A stretch of 22,370 bases of DNA from positions 1-22,370 of the IMG/VR virus record IMGVR_UViG_3300022592_000036; one strand, written 5' to 3'. The notes under the pieces are model-generated. The model was not told where the DNA came from. It worked only from the letters and a program-made list of their open reading frames with translations, and did no database searches. This document shows, piece by piece, positions 1 through 8,975 of the stretch; the stretch's first letter is position 1, and each line of letters opens with the position of its first letter. The translations under genes and the position numbers were made by a program. The DNA is from a virus.

Positions 1-1
1 C

Positions 2-3000
2 AATTCTCCAGTCTATACATATGCTCGTTACTGGAGAATTCAAGCTACAGCATTTGGCACTAACGGACAATCATATATTGATGCTTTTGTATTAACAGTT
101 GACCCTGTTGCATATGATTTTTCTGGAAATGGAAATGTATGGCAAGCTACAAACAGCACAAGTATGACCCCTGGACCAACATACGACTCAATGGTAGACG
201 TTCCAGGAATCAGTTCAACAGTCGCTACTGATGCTGGTGGTGTAGTTCGTGGAAATTATGCAACATGGAATCCATTAGTTGCAGCAAATTATACCAATAC
301 CAATTCAATGGGTGGTACTACTATTACATTTAGTGATGGTAATTTAGCTACATCAAACCCATCAAATAGTGGATTTGCTCCTCGTATGCAGTGTTGGTCT
401 ACTATTGGTATGACAACTGGTAAATGGTATGCTGAGTTTACCAACATGTCTAATATGAACGTAGGTGTTTCAAAAGGTCCAATTATTACTGGTTCTGGTA
501 ATGGTATTGATTGTTATGCTCACTATTCAGCTTCTGGTTCATTTAACGTAGGTAACAATGCTGTCGGTGTAGCAACAGGAACAGCTGTTTCTGCTTCTAG
601 TTCTGATATTATTGGTATTGCATTTGATGTTGATAATGGAATCATCAACTGGTATAAAAATGGTGCACTGATGGGTGGATACACTTCACTCAATGGAACT
701 GCTTCAATTTATGGCCCAACATCTGCTTGGTTCTTTGATCGTTCACCAGATAGTTCTGGAGCAAGCGCATCAATTTCTGCAAATTTTGGTCAGCGTCCAT
801 TTTCATATACACCACCTGCTGGGTTTAAATCCTTAAATACTACTAATTTACCAACACCAATTATCAAACGTCCTTCTGAACATTTTGATGCTAAAACATG
901 GGTTGGTAATGGTACAGATTTAATTGTTGGAAATACTACAAAACAAACATCTTCATTACAGATATCAAAATCGTTAAGATTTAAGAGTGGTGGCACTAAT
1001 ACCATACACAACCCATATCTGTCAAGAATTAATGGAACCACAGGTACAGGTGGAGCCCAAAAATGGACATATAGTGTTTGGGTTAAAAAGGGTGTTAATG
1101 AAAAAGCAGCTTTATTCTGGGGTTACCCAGTAACAGGTGCTGTTAATGATACAACAAATACAGGTTTCTTGTTCGAAACTAATGGCACATTAGCAGTAGA
1201 AGGGCAAAACACCAATTGGTTAGTTACTACTCAAGCATTTACTGATAAAACTCAATGGCATCATTTAGTTCTGGCAGCTGATAGTACTCAATCTTCTCCA
1301 GCTGAGAGACTTAAATTATATGTTGATGGTGTTAGAGTTACATCATTTAGCACAAACAATACATCAAGTATTACACAAAACCAAACATTTGGTATTGGTA
1401 ATGCATCATATCAACACATTGGTACACGCTATCCGCAATACGATTTACCATTTGATGGTGAATTGGCAGAAGCTAATTTTATTGATGGGCAACAATTAAC
1501 ACCATCAGCATTTGGACAGTATGACGCTAATAATAACTGGGTTCCAGTTAAGTATTCTGGCTCATATGGTATTAATGGTTTTTATTTACCGTTTAGTGTA
1601 GAATCATTAACGACGTCTTCTACTTACGCTGGTAAGTTTATTGCATCATCAACTCAATATTTACTTACTTCTGCTACCTCTGCTTTAGAATTCGGTTCTG
1701 GCGATTTTACTATCGAATTCTGGTGGTATCCAACATCAACTTCTCGTCAACCTCTTTATCATGGTTCTTGGGCATCTGATTGGTCTGTTGGTATTGATTA
1801 TAACTCTACTGGTAGTAGTAATAGTTTTGGTATTTGGGTAAGCTCAAATGGCACTAGCTGGAATTTAATTAATGCTGATGGTGGCGGTAACGGTATTGGT
1901 AGTATTACACCATTACAATATACATGGAATCATATTGCTTTCGTTCGTAGTGGAACAACATGGCAGCTATATGTAAATGGTAAATTAGATCTTAACTTAA
2001 CAGGTATTTCTGGTTCTATTGTTAACCGTGCTTCTTCTCAGAAAGCTATTGGTGCTTGGTGGAATACTACTGGTGCTGGACAGTTGAGTGGACAGTTGAG
2101 CAATTTCCGTGTTTTAAAAGGACAGGCACTTTATACTAGTGCATTCAATCCTCCAGCAAACCAATTAACTGCAATCACAAATACTCAGTTATTGACTTTG
2201 CAAAATAGCACATTTATTGATAATAGTTCTAATGCATTAACAATCACCCCTGTTAATACTCCTACTATAAATTCAGTAAATCCATGGAATAATGGTGGAT
2301 TTGGTAACGACTCATCAGGTAATGGTAATCATTTAAATTCAAATGGCCATTTTAACCTATCTTCAAAATCAAACGTATTAACTTATTCAACTCCAGGTAC
2401 ATATACTTGGACTGCTCCTACAGGGGTCACATCCGTTTCCGCTCTTGTTATTGCAGGTGGTGGACAAGGTGGACCTCATAATGGTGGAGATAAAGGCGGT
2501 GGTGGTGGTGGCGCTGGCGGATTAATTTACAACGCATCATATTCCGTAACTCCAGGTAACTCTTATACTGTAACTGTTGGTGCTGGTGGATCTACTACTG
2601 CAGCAGGTTCGAATGCTCCAGGACAAAATGGTGGTAACTCAGTATTTGCCACATTAACTGCTATCGGTGGTGGTGGTGGTGCGCAAGGCTACGGTGGTGG
2701 TCCATACGCTGGTGGTAATGGTGGTTCTGGTGGTGGCGGTACTGCTGATGGTACTGGTGGTAATGGCACACCAGGAACTGGAACAGCAGGACAAGGTTTT
2801 GCTGGTGGCATAAACGTAGGTATTAACGGATCTGCAGGTGGCGGTGGTGCTGGTGGAGTTGGTGGTAACTCTCTTGGAAGTAACTACTCAAGCCCACAAG
2901 GTGGACATGGTGGTCCAGGTTTAGCTGTTGATATTACTGGTATTTCTACATACTACGCTGGCGGTGGTGGCGGTGGAATGTATACTGGTGTTGGTGGTCG

Positions 3001-4744
3001 TGGTGGTATCGGTGGCGGTGGTGCTGCTGGACTTGGTGCGGCAACGAGAGGTAATAACGGATCTGATGGATTCGGTGGCGGTGGCGGTGGCGCTGGCGGT
3101 GGTGGAGCATCAAATGCTTCTGGCGGTAATGGCGGTAATGGTGTTGTTATTCTTTCATACACTAATGCATCAACATATACTGGATTTGGCGCAAACCAAT
3201 CATGGAGTGCTGATAATATCAACGACACCTTAACAGATTTCGATGATGGTAATGGAAATATTCGTGGTAATTATGCAGTTCTAAATGCGAACGATAAAGG
3301 ATCTTCTATCACCGTTACCGCTGGTGGATTAGGTTGGACACAATCTGCAACAACAGCACAAAGTGTCAGAGCAACACTTCCTATGGTTACTGGTAAATGG
3401 TATTGGGAAACCACTGGAACAAGTAATATGTCTCCAGGTATAGCAAAACTATCAGCCTCTACTGGTACATATGTTGGTGGAGATGCTAATGGTTGGTCAT
3501 ATTTTGTAGATGGAACCCTTTATAATAGTGGAAGTAGTTCATCTTTTGGCGCAACTTATGGCACTACCGATATTATTGGTATAGCATTTGATGCTAATAC
3601 TGGAAAACTTTGGTTCTCTAAAAACGGAACATGGCAAGCTAGCGGTAACCCAGCTACTGGAGCAAACCCAGCAGCTACAGTTTCTCAAGGTGTTGGCCAA
3701 GATGTATGGTATCCAGCTATGTCCACTTCTGTGTCGGGTGCGGTAACTGGTGTAGTAAACTTCGGTCAAACTCCATTCGCGTATACTCCACCAACTGGGT
3801 TTAAATCTCTGAACACAAAGAATTTAAAAGATATTGGTAGTTATAATTTACCAGACACTTTTGGTAATGTTGTAAATACACCAGACTTAGTTTGGACTAA
3901 AATTCGTTCTGCTTCTGGTAATTCCAATGTAACAGATACTGTTCGTGGTCCAGGACAATTACTACAGACAAACACAATTAATGCTGCTACAACTAACTTT
4001 AATACAACAACATCATTCTTACCAAATGGTGTTGAGTTTGGTTCTGATTTTGGTAACAATAACTCTGGTTCGTCATATGTTGGATGGATGTGGAATCGTG
4101 GACAAACTCCAGGATTTGATATGGTTCAATTTGCTGCTTCTAGTAACGTAGTTAAGTTCCCACATAACCTTGGTGTTGCGCCAAGTTTTATGATTGTTAA
4201 GGGTATTACTGCTTCTACTGGTTGGGCTGTTTATCACTCGGGTGTTGGTTCTGGTTATGCTAGCCAGCTACAAGCTACTACTCCTCCGAGTGCAACAACA
4301 GATTGGTGGGGTAACCAAGCACCAACAAGCACACATTTCCAAGTAGGTGCTAACTTCCCAACAAGTTATTCGTTTATTGCTTATTTATGGGCAGAAGTTC
4401 CAGGATTTAGTAAATTTGGTACATATGTTGCGAATGGTTCTTCAGATGGCCCAGTAGTTTATTGTGGATTTAAGCCAAGATGGATTATGATGAAACGATA
4501 TGATGCAGGTAGTGCTGAAAACTGGCTTGTTATAGATACAGCAAGAGATACAGGCAATTTTGGATCTGGACAAACTTACTTATTACCGTCTTCATCAGCT
4601 GCTGAAGGTACAGGAACTCCAATTGCTGATATCACTTCTACTGGATTTAAATTAAGATCCACAGCAACTAATGCTGGTGCAAACTGCAACTATATGTATG
4701 CAGCTTTCGCAGAAGCTCCATTCAAGTATGCAAATGCAAGATAA
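2..4744 (+). CDS. Giant multidomain tail fibre/adhesin, 5'-partial
   Basis: The frame is open from base 2, so the gene starts outside the window; the first ATG at 164 is internal. At least 1,580 residues are visible. In order: a discoidin-like tail (YARYWRIQATAF, near 20-60); a SPRY-like domain (about 350-815, with IIGIAFDVDNGIINWYKNG); a first LamG/concanavalin-like domain (about 965-1480, KWTYSVWVKKG); a second (about 1630-2140, FTIEFWWYP and LSNFRVLKGQALYTS); a glycine-rich domain opening with TYTWTAPTGVTSV (about 2395-3160); a second SPRY-like domain (about 3260-3800); and a C-terminal region (about 3835-4735, VKFPHNLGVAPSFMIVKG, then WIMMKRYD) seen in many phage fibres. Such proteins bind cell-surface carbohydrate or protein; this is inferred from the domain types. 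It is followed at once by a probable fibre chaperone, which supports a fibre role. Its upstream promoter is not in the window. The exact receptor cannot be inferred. Confidence 0.85.
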   Translation, partial: NSPVYTYARYWRIQATAFGTNGQSYIDAFVLTVDPVAYDFSGNGNVWQATNSTSMTPGPTYDSMVDVPGISSTVATDAGGVVRGNYATWNPLVAANYTNTNSMGGTTITFSDGNLATSNPSNSGFAPRMQCWSTIGMTTGKWYAEFTNMSNMNVGVSKGPIITGSGNGIDCYAHYSASGSFNVGNNAVGVATGTAVSASSSDIIGIAFDVDNGIINWYKNGALMGGYTSLNGTASIYGPTSAWFFDRSPDSSGASASISANFGQRPFSYTPPAGFKSLNTTNLPTPIIKRPSEHFDAKTWVGNGTDLIVGNTTKQTSSLQISKSLRFKSGGTNTIHNPYLSRINGTTGTGGAQKWTYSVWVKKGVNEKAALFWGYPVTGAVNDTTNTGFLFETNGTLAVEGQNTNWLVTTQAFTDKTQWHHLVLAADSTQSSPAERLKLYVDGVRVTSFSTNNTSSITQNQTFGIGNASYQHIGTRYPQYDLPFDGELAEANFIDGQQLTPSAFGQYDANNNWVPVKYSGSYGINGFYLPFSVESLTTSSTYAGKFIASSTQYLLTSATSALEFGSGDFTIEFWWYPTSTSRQPLYHGSWASDWSVGIDYNSTGSSNSFGIWVSSNGTSWNLINADGGGNGIGSITPLQYTWNHIAFVRSGTTWQLYVNGKLDLNLTGISGSIVNRASSQKAIGAWWNTTGAGQLSGQLSNFRVLKGQALYTSAFNPPANQLTAITNTQLLTLQNSTFIDNSSNALTITPVNTPTINSVNPWNNGGFGNDSSGNGNHLNSNGHFNLSSKSNVLTYSTPGTYTWTAPTGVTSVSALVIAGGGQGGPHNGGDKGGGGGGAGGLIYNASYSVTPGNSYTVTVGAGGSTTAAGSNAPGQNGGNSVFATLTAIGGGGGAQGYGGGPYAGGNGGSGGGGTADGTGGNGTPGTGTAGQGFAGGINVGINGSAGGGGAGGVGGNSLGSNYSSPQGGHGGPGLAVDITGISTYYAGGGGGGMYTGVGGRGGIGGGGAAGLGAATRGNNGSDGFGGGGGGAGGGGASNASGGNGGNGVVILSYTNASTYTGFGANQSWSADNINDTLTDFDDGNGNIRGNYAVLNANDKGSSITVTAGGLGWTQSATTAQSVRATLPMVTGKWYWETTGTSNMSPGIAKLSASTGTYVGGDANGWSYFVDGTLYNSGSSSSFGATYGTTDIIGIAFDANTGKLWFSKNGTWQASGNPATGANPAATVSQGVGQDVWYPAMSTSVSGAVTGVVNFGQTPFAYTPPTGFKSLNTKNLKDIGSYNLPDTFGNVVNTPDLVWTKIRSASGNSNVTDTVRGPGQLLQTNTINAATTNFNTTTSFLPNGVEFGSDFGNNNSGSSYVGWMWNRGQTPGFDMVQFAASSNVVKFPHNLGVAPSFMIVKGITASTGWAVYHSGVGSGYASQLQATTPPSATTDWWGNQAPTSTHFQVGANFPTSYSFIAYLWAEVPGFSKFGTYVANGSSDGPVVYCGFKPRWIMMKRYDAGSAENWLVIDTARDTGNFGSGQTYLLPSSSAAEGTGTPIADITSTGFKLRSTATNAGANCNYMYAAFAEAPFKYANAR
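2455..3150 (+). repeat. Glycine-rich low-complexity region in the giant fibre
   Basis: GGT/GGC codons form runs of up to seven glycines (for example GGDKGGGGGGAGGL) for about 230 residues within the adhesin. The repeated GGTGGT units make the DNA low-complexity. Glycine-rich domains of this kind in phage fibres can form polyglycine-II-like bundles at the receptor-binding tip. Confidence 0.75.
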
Positions 4745-4748
4745 ATAA
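4741..4748 (+). promoter_or_regulatory. Putative late promoter box (ATAAATAA)
   Basis: ATAAATAA overlaps the stop codon of the giant fibre and closely matches the T4 late-promoter -10 element TATAAATA. A start about 6 bases downstream would leave a short leader carrying the AGAGG ribosome site at 4762-4766. The overlap with a stop codon makes chance plausible, so support is modest. Confidence 0.4.
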
Positions 4749-4774
4749 TAGAAATTCTTTAAGAGGAAAACAAC

Positions 4775-5323
4775 ATGTTCGCTTTAGTAAAAAATGAAAC
4801 AGTAACTAATCCAGTAGACGGAAGTACGTCTGATGTAGAGGTTATTAAACTGTTCGCTCCATATACAGTATGGGAAGATAAAACTGGTACACAACACTCT
4901 CCAGATACTTTGTTATCTTTGACAGCTAACCAAAAACAAGAGTTAGGCATCTATGATGTAGCATATGCTACACGACCAGAAGATCGTTTTTATTCTGTTA
5001 CAGAGAATGCTCCAGTTTTTGATAAAACTGAAAAAATTGTAAAAATTACATTCACTTCTACTGCTAAATCATTAGAAGATTCTGGTGAAGGTGAATCTAA
5101 AGTTTTTGGTTTAAAGACACAGTACATTAACCAGACTAAAGATCAGGCTAATAAAACATTGGCTGAAACTGACTGGATGTTAGTTCGTAAAATCGAACGT
5201 AATGTTGATGTTCCAGCTGAAGTTGCCACTGCTCGTGGCGCTGTTGTTACTGCTGCAAACGAAAAGGTTGCCGCTATTACAGCTGTTACTACGATTGAGG
5301 AATTAATCGCTTTAGTGGGGTAA
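4775..5323 (+). CDS. Probable tail-fibre assembly chaperone
   Basis: This 182-residue soluble protein has no signal peptide or membrane segment. The ATG is preceded by AGAGG at 4762-4766 with normal spacing. The C-terminal third carries LAETDWMLVRKIERNVDVP, followed by an alanine-rich helical stretch (about residues 145-182). The pattern of L-x-x-T-D-W followed by a helix resembles the phage tail assembly chaperone family (Phage_tail_APC type), whose members help fold or trimerise fibre tips. The N-terminal part (TVWEDKTGTQHSPDTL, then SLTANQKQELGIYDV) has the look of small fibre-associated proteins. It sits 30 bases after the giant fibre and just before a strong terminator, which fits a fibre-chaperone pair. 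The similarity is recalled and not tested, so a plain structural or hypothetical protein remains possible. Confidence 0.6.
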   Translation: MFALVKNETVTNPVDGSTSDVEVIKLFAPYTVWEDKTGTQHSPDTLLSLTANQKQELGIYDVAYATRPEDRFYSVTENAPVFDKTEKIVKITFTSTAKSLEDSGEGESKVFGLKTQYINQTKDQANKTLAETDWMLVRKIERNVDVPAEVATARGAVVTAANEKVAAITAVTTIEELIALVG

Positions 5324-5345
5324 CTCTTCCGATTTGATTTAACGG

Positions 5346-5369
5346 AACCCCACACCACGTGGGGTTTTT
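5346..5369 (+). terminator. Intrinsic terminator after the fibre-chaperone pair
   Basis: The perfect 8-bp stem AACCCCAC / GTGGGGTT with a 5-base loop (ACCAC) ends in a run of five T. It lies 22 bases after the chaperone stop codon and ahead of a promoter-like box. This is a textbook rho-independent terminator and the strongest one in the window. Confidence 0.9.
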
Positions 5370-5384
5370 GCATTCTGCAAAAAG

Positions 5385-5392
5385 CTAAATAA
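5385..5392 (+). promoter_or_regulatory. Putative late promoter box (CTAAATAA)
   Basis: CTAAATAA followed by AG lies between a strong terminator and the next gene's ribosome site (GGAG, 5405-5408). The same box with the same flank (GCTAAATAAAG) recurs at 19560, and CTAAATAA also occurs at 17300, each time just upstream of a structural gene. It resembles the T4 late consensus TATAAATA. Its place directly after a terminator is the best positional support for a promoter. Confidence 0.65.
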
Positions 5393-5414
5393 AGAGTAGA
5401 CATTGGAGATTTAA

Positions 5415-5750
5415 GTGGCAACAGTATCAAATTTGTTCGTGGACCAAGGGGCTGATTACAGTAACATTATTACTGTAGGTACAACTACAGGTTCAGTTCT
5501 AAACCTTACTGGATATACGGTAAAATCTCAGATGAGAAAATCGTATGGATCGACAACAGCATACGATTTTACGGCAAGCGTTTATGATGCAGCTGCAGGT
5601 AAGGTTAGATTACAACTTACCGCTGCATACGCATCGTCAATTCCCGCTGGTAGATATCTATACGACATTGAAATTACATCATCAATTGGTTCCAAGACAA
5701 GAATCCTTGAAGGGACTGTAATTGTGACACCAGAAATTACTAAGACTTAA
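5415..5750 (+). CDS. Small beta-rich virion-type protein (GTG start)
   Basis: The gene encodes 111 residues starting at GTG. The GTG start is supported by GGAG at 5405-5408 six bases upstream and by the sequence starting directly into the domain. The pattern DQGADYSNIITV, then LNLTGYTVKSQMRKS, AGKVRLQLTA and AGRYLYDIEI looks like one immunoglobulin-like beta-sandwich. I recall similar small proteins in T4-like cyanophages and in baseplate upper-protein N-terminal domains, but the function is not known to me. There is no signal peptide or transmembrane segment. It is the first gene after a terminator and promoter-like box, and its stop is two bases before the next ATG, so the pair is translated together. 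Probably a small virion or fibre-attachment protein; the role is inferred from context only. Confidence 0.7.
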   Translation: MATVSNLFVDQGADYSNIITVGTTTGSVLNLTGYTVKSQMRKSYGSTTAYDFTASVYDAAAGKVRLQLTAAYASSIPAGRYLYDIEITSSIGSKTRILEGTVIVTPEITKT

Positions 5751-5752
5751 AC

Positions 5753-6022
5753 ATGACTGATATTATCGCAGTTGTTGATACAGCATCAAATGAAATAACA
5801 GTGCAAACTGGAACTGGAAGCACACTATCCGATGGTAGTCTTCCATTATTAGCTGCATCTACACTATCAAACCCTGCAGTCGTTGAATCAATTTCAACAA
5901 TCGGAGACGTAGACACAACAATCAAAGACGATGGTTCGGTTTTGGTTTACAGAGCAAATACAAACAGATGGACTTCCACCACTACGCTTGATGCGCAGAA
6001 TATGGAAGGTGGCGAATTTTAA
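5753..6022 (+). CDS. Small conserved-type hypothetical structural protein
   Basis: This 89-residue acidic protein starts at ATG two bases after the preceding stop. It has no membrane segment, cysteine or enzyme motif. The C-terminal third has DDGSVLVYRANTNRWTSTT followed by LDAQNMEGGEF, a short beta pattern I recall from small genes next to fibre genes in T4-like cyanophages. It lies between the immunoglobulin-like gene and the 959-residue fibre, with only a 14-base gap to the latter, so all three probably share one transcript. It is likely a fibre-associated or virion decoration component, but nothing in the sequence proves that. Confidence 0.65.
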   Translation: MTDIIAVVDTASNEITVQTGTGSTLSDGSLPLLAASTLSNPAVVESISTIGDVDTTIKDDGSVLVYRANTNRWTSTTTLDAQNMEGGEF

Positions 6023-6036
6023 CGGAGAAATAAAAG

Positions 6037-8916
6037 ATGGCTAGCATAATTAGAATAAAACGCAGTTCAACATCTGGTAATCCAAGTACACTTGGTGCTG
6101 GTGAATTAGCGTACTCAGCCTTAACGGATAACGGTAGTAATGGTGGTGATCGTTTATACATTGGTATAGGCACAGAAACTGCAGGTAATGCTGCCAATCA
6201 CGTTGTTATCGGTGGTAAATACTTTACAGATTTAGTTAGTGCTGCCACTAACTTAAACACAGCATCGGCGATTGTTAAACGTGATGCTTCTGGTAACTTT
6301 TCTGCAGGAACAATCACTGCGACATTAAGTGGTAATGCTTCAACTGCATCTGCACTACAAACTGCTCGTACCATTGCTTTCACTGGTGATGCAACTGCCT
6401 CTGGTTCATTCGATGGCTCTGCAAACTACAGTCAGGCAATCACTCTTGCCACTGTAAATAGTAATACTGGTACTTTTGGTTCTTCAACTTCGATTCCAGT
6501 AATTACTGTTAATGCCAAAGGTTTAGTGACTGCAGTTTCAACTGCTTCAATCTCAACTACTCTTAACATTGCAGCTGGTGGTGCCACTTCTGGTTCAGTT
6601 GCTCTTGGTTCACAGACTCTGACTATCGCTGGTGGTAATGGTATTACTACTTCCGTTTCTGGTCAAACTCTTACAATTTCTTCTATCGGTGCTGGTGGTT
6701 ATACTTCCACTGCAACTGGTGCTGGTACTACAACTCTAACATCTTCTAGTACTGCCAATCAGTTCTTCACTGGTTCAACTACTCAGACTGTTAAGTTACC
6801 ATCAACTGCGACATTGACAGTTGGTCAAGAGTTTATTATTACTAATAATAGTACTGGTGCTCTTACTATTCAAACATCTGCAGCTGGCGCAATTGTTACT
6901 CAGCCAGCAGGAACTCAAGTAACATATAATGTTGCTTCTACTAGCACAGAAACATGGGTGTATGAATATACTGGTTTCAATGCACTAACTGGTTCTGGTT
7001 CAAATGTTCTAGCTGTTAGCCCATCACTAACAACTCCAACTATTGGATCTGCTGGTGCTAACTTCTCTGGTTCTACTTCTGGTACTACTGCTCTTGCTGC
7101 TTCAGCAACTGCCTCTGGTACATTAACTCTACCAGCTGCAACTGATACATTAGTTGGTAAAGCAACTACCGATACATTTACCAACAAGACATTTGATACT
7201 GCTGGTACTGGTAACGTATTAAAAATTAACGGAACTCAAGTTTCCGCTGTAACTGGTACTGGTTCAGTTGTTTTAGCTTCTAGCCCAACACTGGTAACAC
7301 CGAACCTTGGTACTCCTTCTGCCGTTACACTTACTAACGCTACTGGTCTTCCAGTTGCAACTGGTATCTCTGGTCTTGGCACTGGTATTGCTACATTCTT
7401 GGCAACTCCATCTTCTGCAAACTTAATTGCAGCAATGACAGATGAGACAGGTACTGGCTCACTAGTATTTGCAACTAGCCCAACTCTTGTTACTCCAGTT
7501 CTTGGTGTTGCTTCCGCAACTAGCATTTCTACTACTGCTGGTTTAGTTTCTTCTGGCGCATTTTCTGGAACATATTCTGATGGTGTTGTAGTTGACTACG
7601 TAACTGGCAACGGACGTTTGTCTGTTGGTTCTGGTGACGGTATCACTCTTTATAACAACACAGATACAACTCGTCAGTCAATTTTCGCAGTTGGTTCAAC
7701 TGGTGCTGTTACACTATTAGGTGGTTCAATCACTGGTACCACTGCAATCACTATCACTGCTGGTGGTACAAACTCTAACATTAACTTTGTTCCAACTGGA
7801 ACTGGTACTGTTGATCATAATGGCGCTCGCCTAACTGGTGTTGGTACACCTACTCAAGCAACTGATGCTGCCAACAAGGCATATGTTGATGGTGTTAAGC
7901 AAGCTCTTGATATTAAAGATTCAGTTCGTGTTGCTACAACTTCGAACTTGGCTGCCACTGCCTCTGGTACTGGTGCAGGTAAGACTCTTACTAACTCTGT
8001 TACTCAAGCTGCGATTACTATTGACAGCGTTCCACTATCTGCTGGCGATCGTGTTCTTGTTAAAGATCAAACAACTGGCGCAGATAACGGTATCTATACT
8101 GTTACAACAGTTGGTACTGCTTCAACAAACTGGGTATTGACTCGTGCCACTGATGCTGATAATTCTCCAGCTGGCGAAGTTACTGCTGGTCTGTTTACTT
8201 TCGTTGAAGAAGGTACAGTAAATGCTGACTCTGGTTGGGTTCTTTCAACTAACAACTCAATCACTCTAGATACTACTGCTCTAGTATTCGTTCAGTTCTC
8301 TGGTGCTGGTCAAATTACTGCTGGTGCTGGTCTTACTAAGACTGGTAACCAATTAGACGTAGTTGGTACATCAAACCGTATCACTGTTAATGCTGATAGT
8401 ATTGATATTGCATCAACTTATGTTGGTCAATCATCTATCACTACTCTTGGTACTATTACTACTGGTACTTGGACAGGTGGTGTTATTGGTGCTACTTACG
8501 GTGGTACTGGTGTAAACAATGGTTCAAATACAATTACTGTTGGTGGTAACTTAAACACTGCTGCAGCGTTCACTACTGCTGGCGCATTCGCATTAACACT
8601 GACAACTACTGCATCAACTAACGTAACATTACCAACAACTGGTACTCTTGCTACATTGGCTGGTACTGAATCATTAAGTAACAAGACAATTACTTCTTCT
8701 AGTTTCTCTGGTTCAGTTGCAGCGACAACTCTGTCAGCTTCTGGTGCAGTTACATTAACTAGCACTACTGACGCATCTGCCCTTGGCACTGCTGCGGTTG
8801 TATTGTCTGGTGGTTTGTCAGTTGCTAAAGCAATCTATGTTGGTACTAATATTACTGGTGCTGGCGCAGCTACTTCAACTCTGGATGGTTTCCAGATTGA
8901 TGGTGGTACTTACTAA
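6037..8916 (+). CDS. Large Thr/Gly/Ser-rich tail fibre-like structural protein
   Basis: The protein has 959 residues, with GGAG at 6025-6028 placing the ATG. The N-terminus (MASIIRIKRSSTSGNPSTL, then AGELAYS) is a virion-attachment-type start shared with the next large gene. The middle holds degenerate repeats of the form SPTLVTPxLGxxSA (encoded near 7015, 7280 and 7475). After these comes a conserved module with ATDAANKAYVDGVKQALD (about residue 607), VLVKDQTTGADNGIYTV and GAGLTKTGNQLDV. The C-terminus has TLPTTGTLATLAGTESLSNK and SGGLSVAKAIYVG. No enzyme signature is seen. The composition and repeats indicate an extended beta-structured trimeric fibre. ACT, GGT and GCT codons dominate, making the DNA locally repetitive. 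It is followed by a terminator. It corresponds by position to the T4 baseplate/short-fibre/fibritin block upstream of gene 13, but one-to-one orthology is not claimed. Confidence 0.8.
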   Translation: MASIIRIKRSSTSGNPSTLGAGELAYSALTDNGSNGGDRLYIGIGTETAGNAANHVVIGGKYFTDLVSAATNLNTASAIVKRDASGNFSAGTITATLSGNASTASALQTARTIAFTGDATASGSFDGSANYSQAITLATVNSNTGTFGSSTSIPVITVNAKGLVTAVSTASISTTLNIAAGGATSGSVALGSQTLTIAGGNGITTSVSGQTLTISSIGAGGYTSTATGAGTTTLTSSSTANQFFTGSTTQTVKLPSTATLTVGQEFIITNNSTGALTIQTSAAGAIVTQPAGTQVTYNVASTSTETWVYEYTGFNALTGSGSNVLAVSPSLTTPTIGSAGANFSGSTSGTTALAASATASGTLTLPAATDTLVGKATTDTFTNKTFDTAGTGNVLKINGTQVSAVTGTGSVVLASSPTLVTPNLGTPSAVTLTNATGLPVATGISGLGTGIATFLATPSSANLIAAMTDETGTGSLVFATSPTLVTPVLGVASATSISTTAGLVSSGAFSGTYSDGVVVDYVTGNGRLSVGSGDGITLYNNTDTTRQSIFAVGSTGAVTLLGGSITGTTAITITAGGTNSNINFVPTGTGTVDHNGARLTGVGTPTQATDAANKAYVDGVKQALDIKDSVRVATTSNLAATASGTGAGKTLTNSVTQAAITIDSVPLSAGDRVLVKDQTTGADNGIYTVTTVGTASTNWVLTRATDADNSPAGEVTAGLFTFVEEGTVNADSGWVLSTNNSITLDTTALVFVQFSGAGQITAGAGLTKTGNQLDVVGTSNRITVNADSIDIASTYVGQSSITTLGTITTGTWTGGVIGATYGGTGVNNGSNTITVGGNLNTAAAFTTAGAFALTLTTTASTNVTLPTTGTLATLAGTESLSNKTITSSSFSGSVAATTLSASGAVTLTSTTDASALGTAAVVLSGGLSVAKAIYVGTNITGAGAATSTLDGFQIDGGTY

Positions 8917-8928
8917 TCAATAAGTAAC

Positions 8929-8950
8929 AGGGAGTTTTTACTCCCTTTCT
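8929..8950 (+). terminator. Intrinsic terminator after the 959-residue fibre
   Basis: The perfect 7-bp stem AGGGAGT / ACTCCCT (8929-8935 and 8940-8946) has a TTTT loop and a T-rich tail. It lies 12 bases after the stop codon. The tail is interrupted by C and G, so termination may be partial, letting some transcription continue into the downstream genes. Confidence 0.75.
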
Positions 8951-8975
8951 TTGTCTCCTTTTTTAAGGTTTGGGT

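Noticed and set aside
164-166. ATG at 164 as the start of the giant fibre
   Set aside because: The frame is open without a stop to base 2, the upstream codons encode fibre-like sequence (YARYWRIQATAF), and no ribosome site precedes 164.
2953-3228. Antisense proline-rich open frame opposite the glycine-rich region
   Set aside because: It is the mirror of GGT/GGC glycine runs, with no ribosome site or recognisable protein features; it is a shadow of the giant fibre.
6037-8916. Hydrophobic frames in other phases within the fibre genes
   Set aside because: They arise from frame-shifted reading of ACT/GGT/GCT-rich codons, lack ribosome sites and lie wholly inside a well-supported gene.
8970-8972. 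TTG at 8970 as start of the fibre at the wac position
   Set aside because: The AAGG at 8965-8968 is one base away from it, but correctly spaced for the ATG at 8976, which begins the family-like MANKVLLKK.
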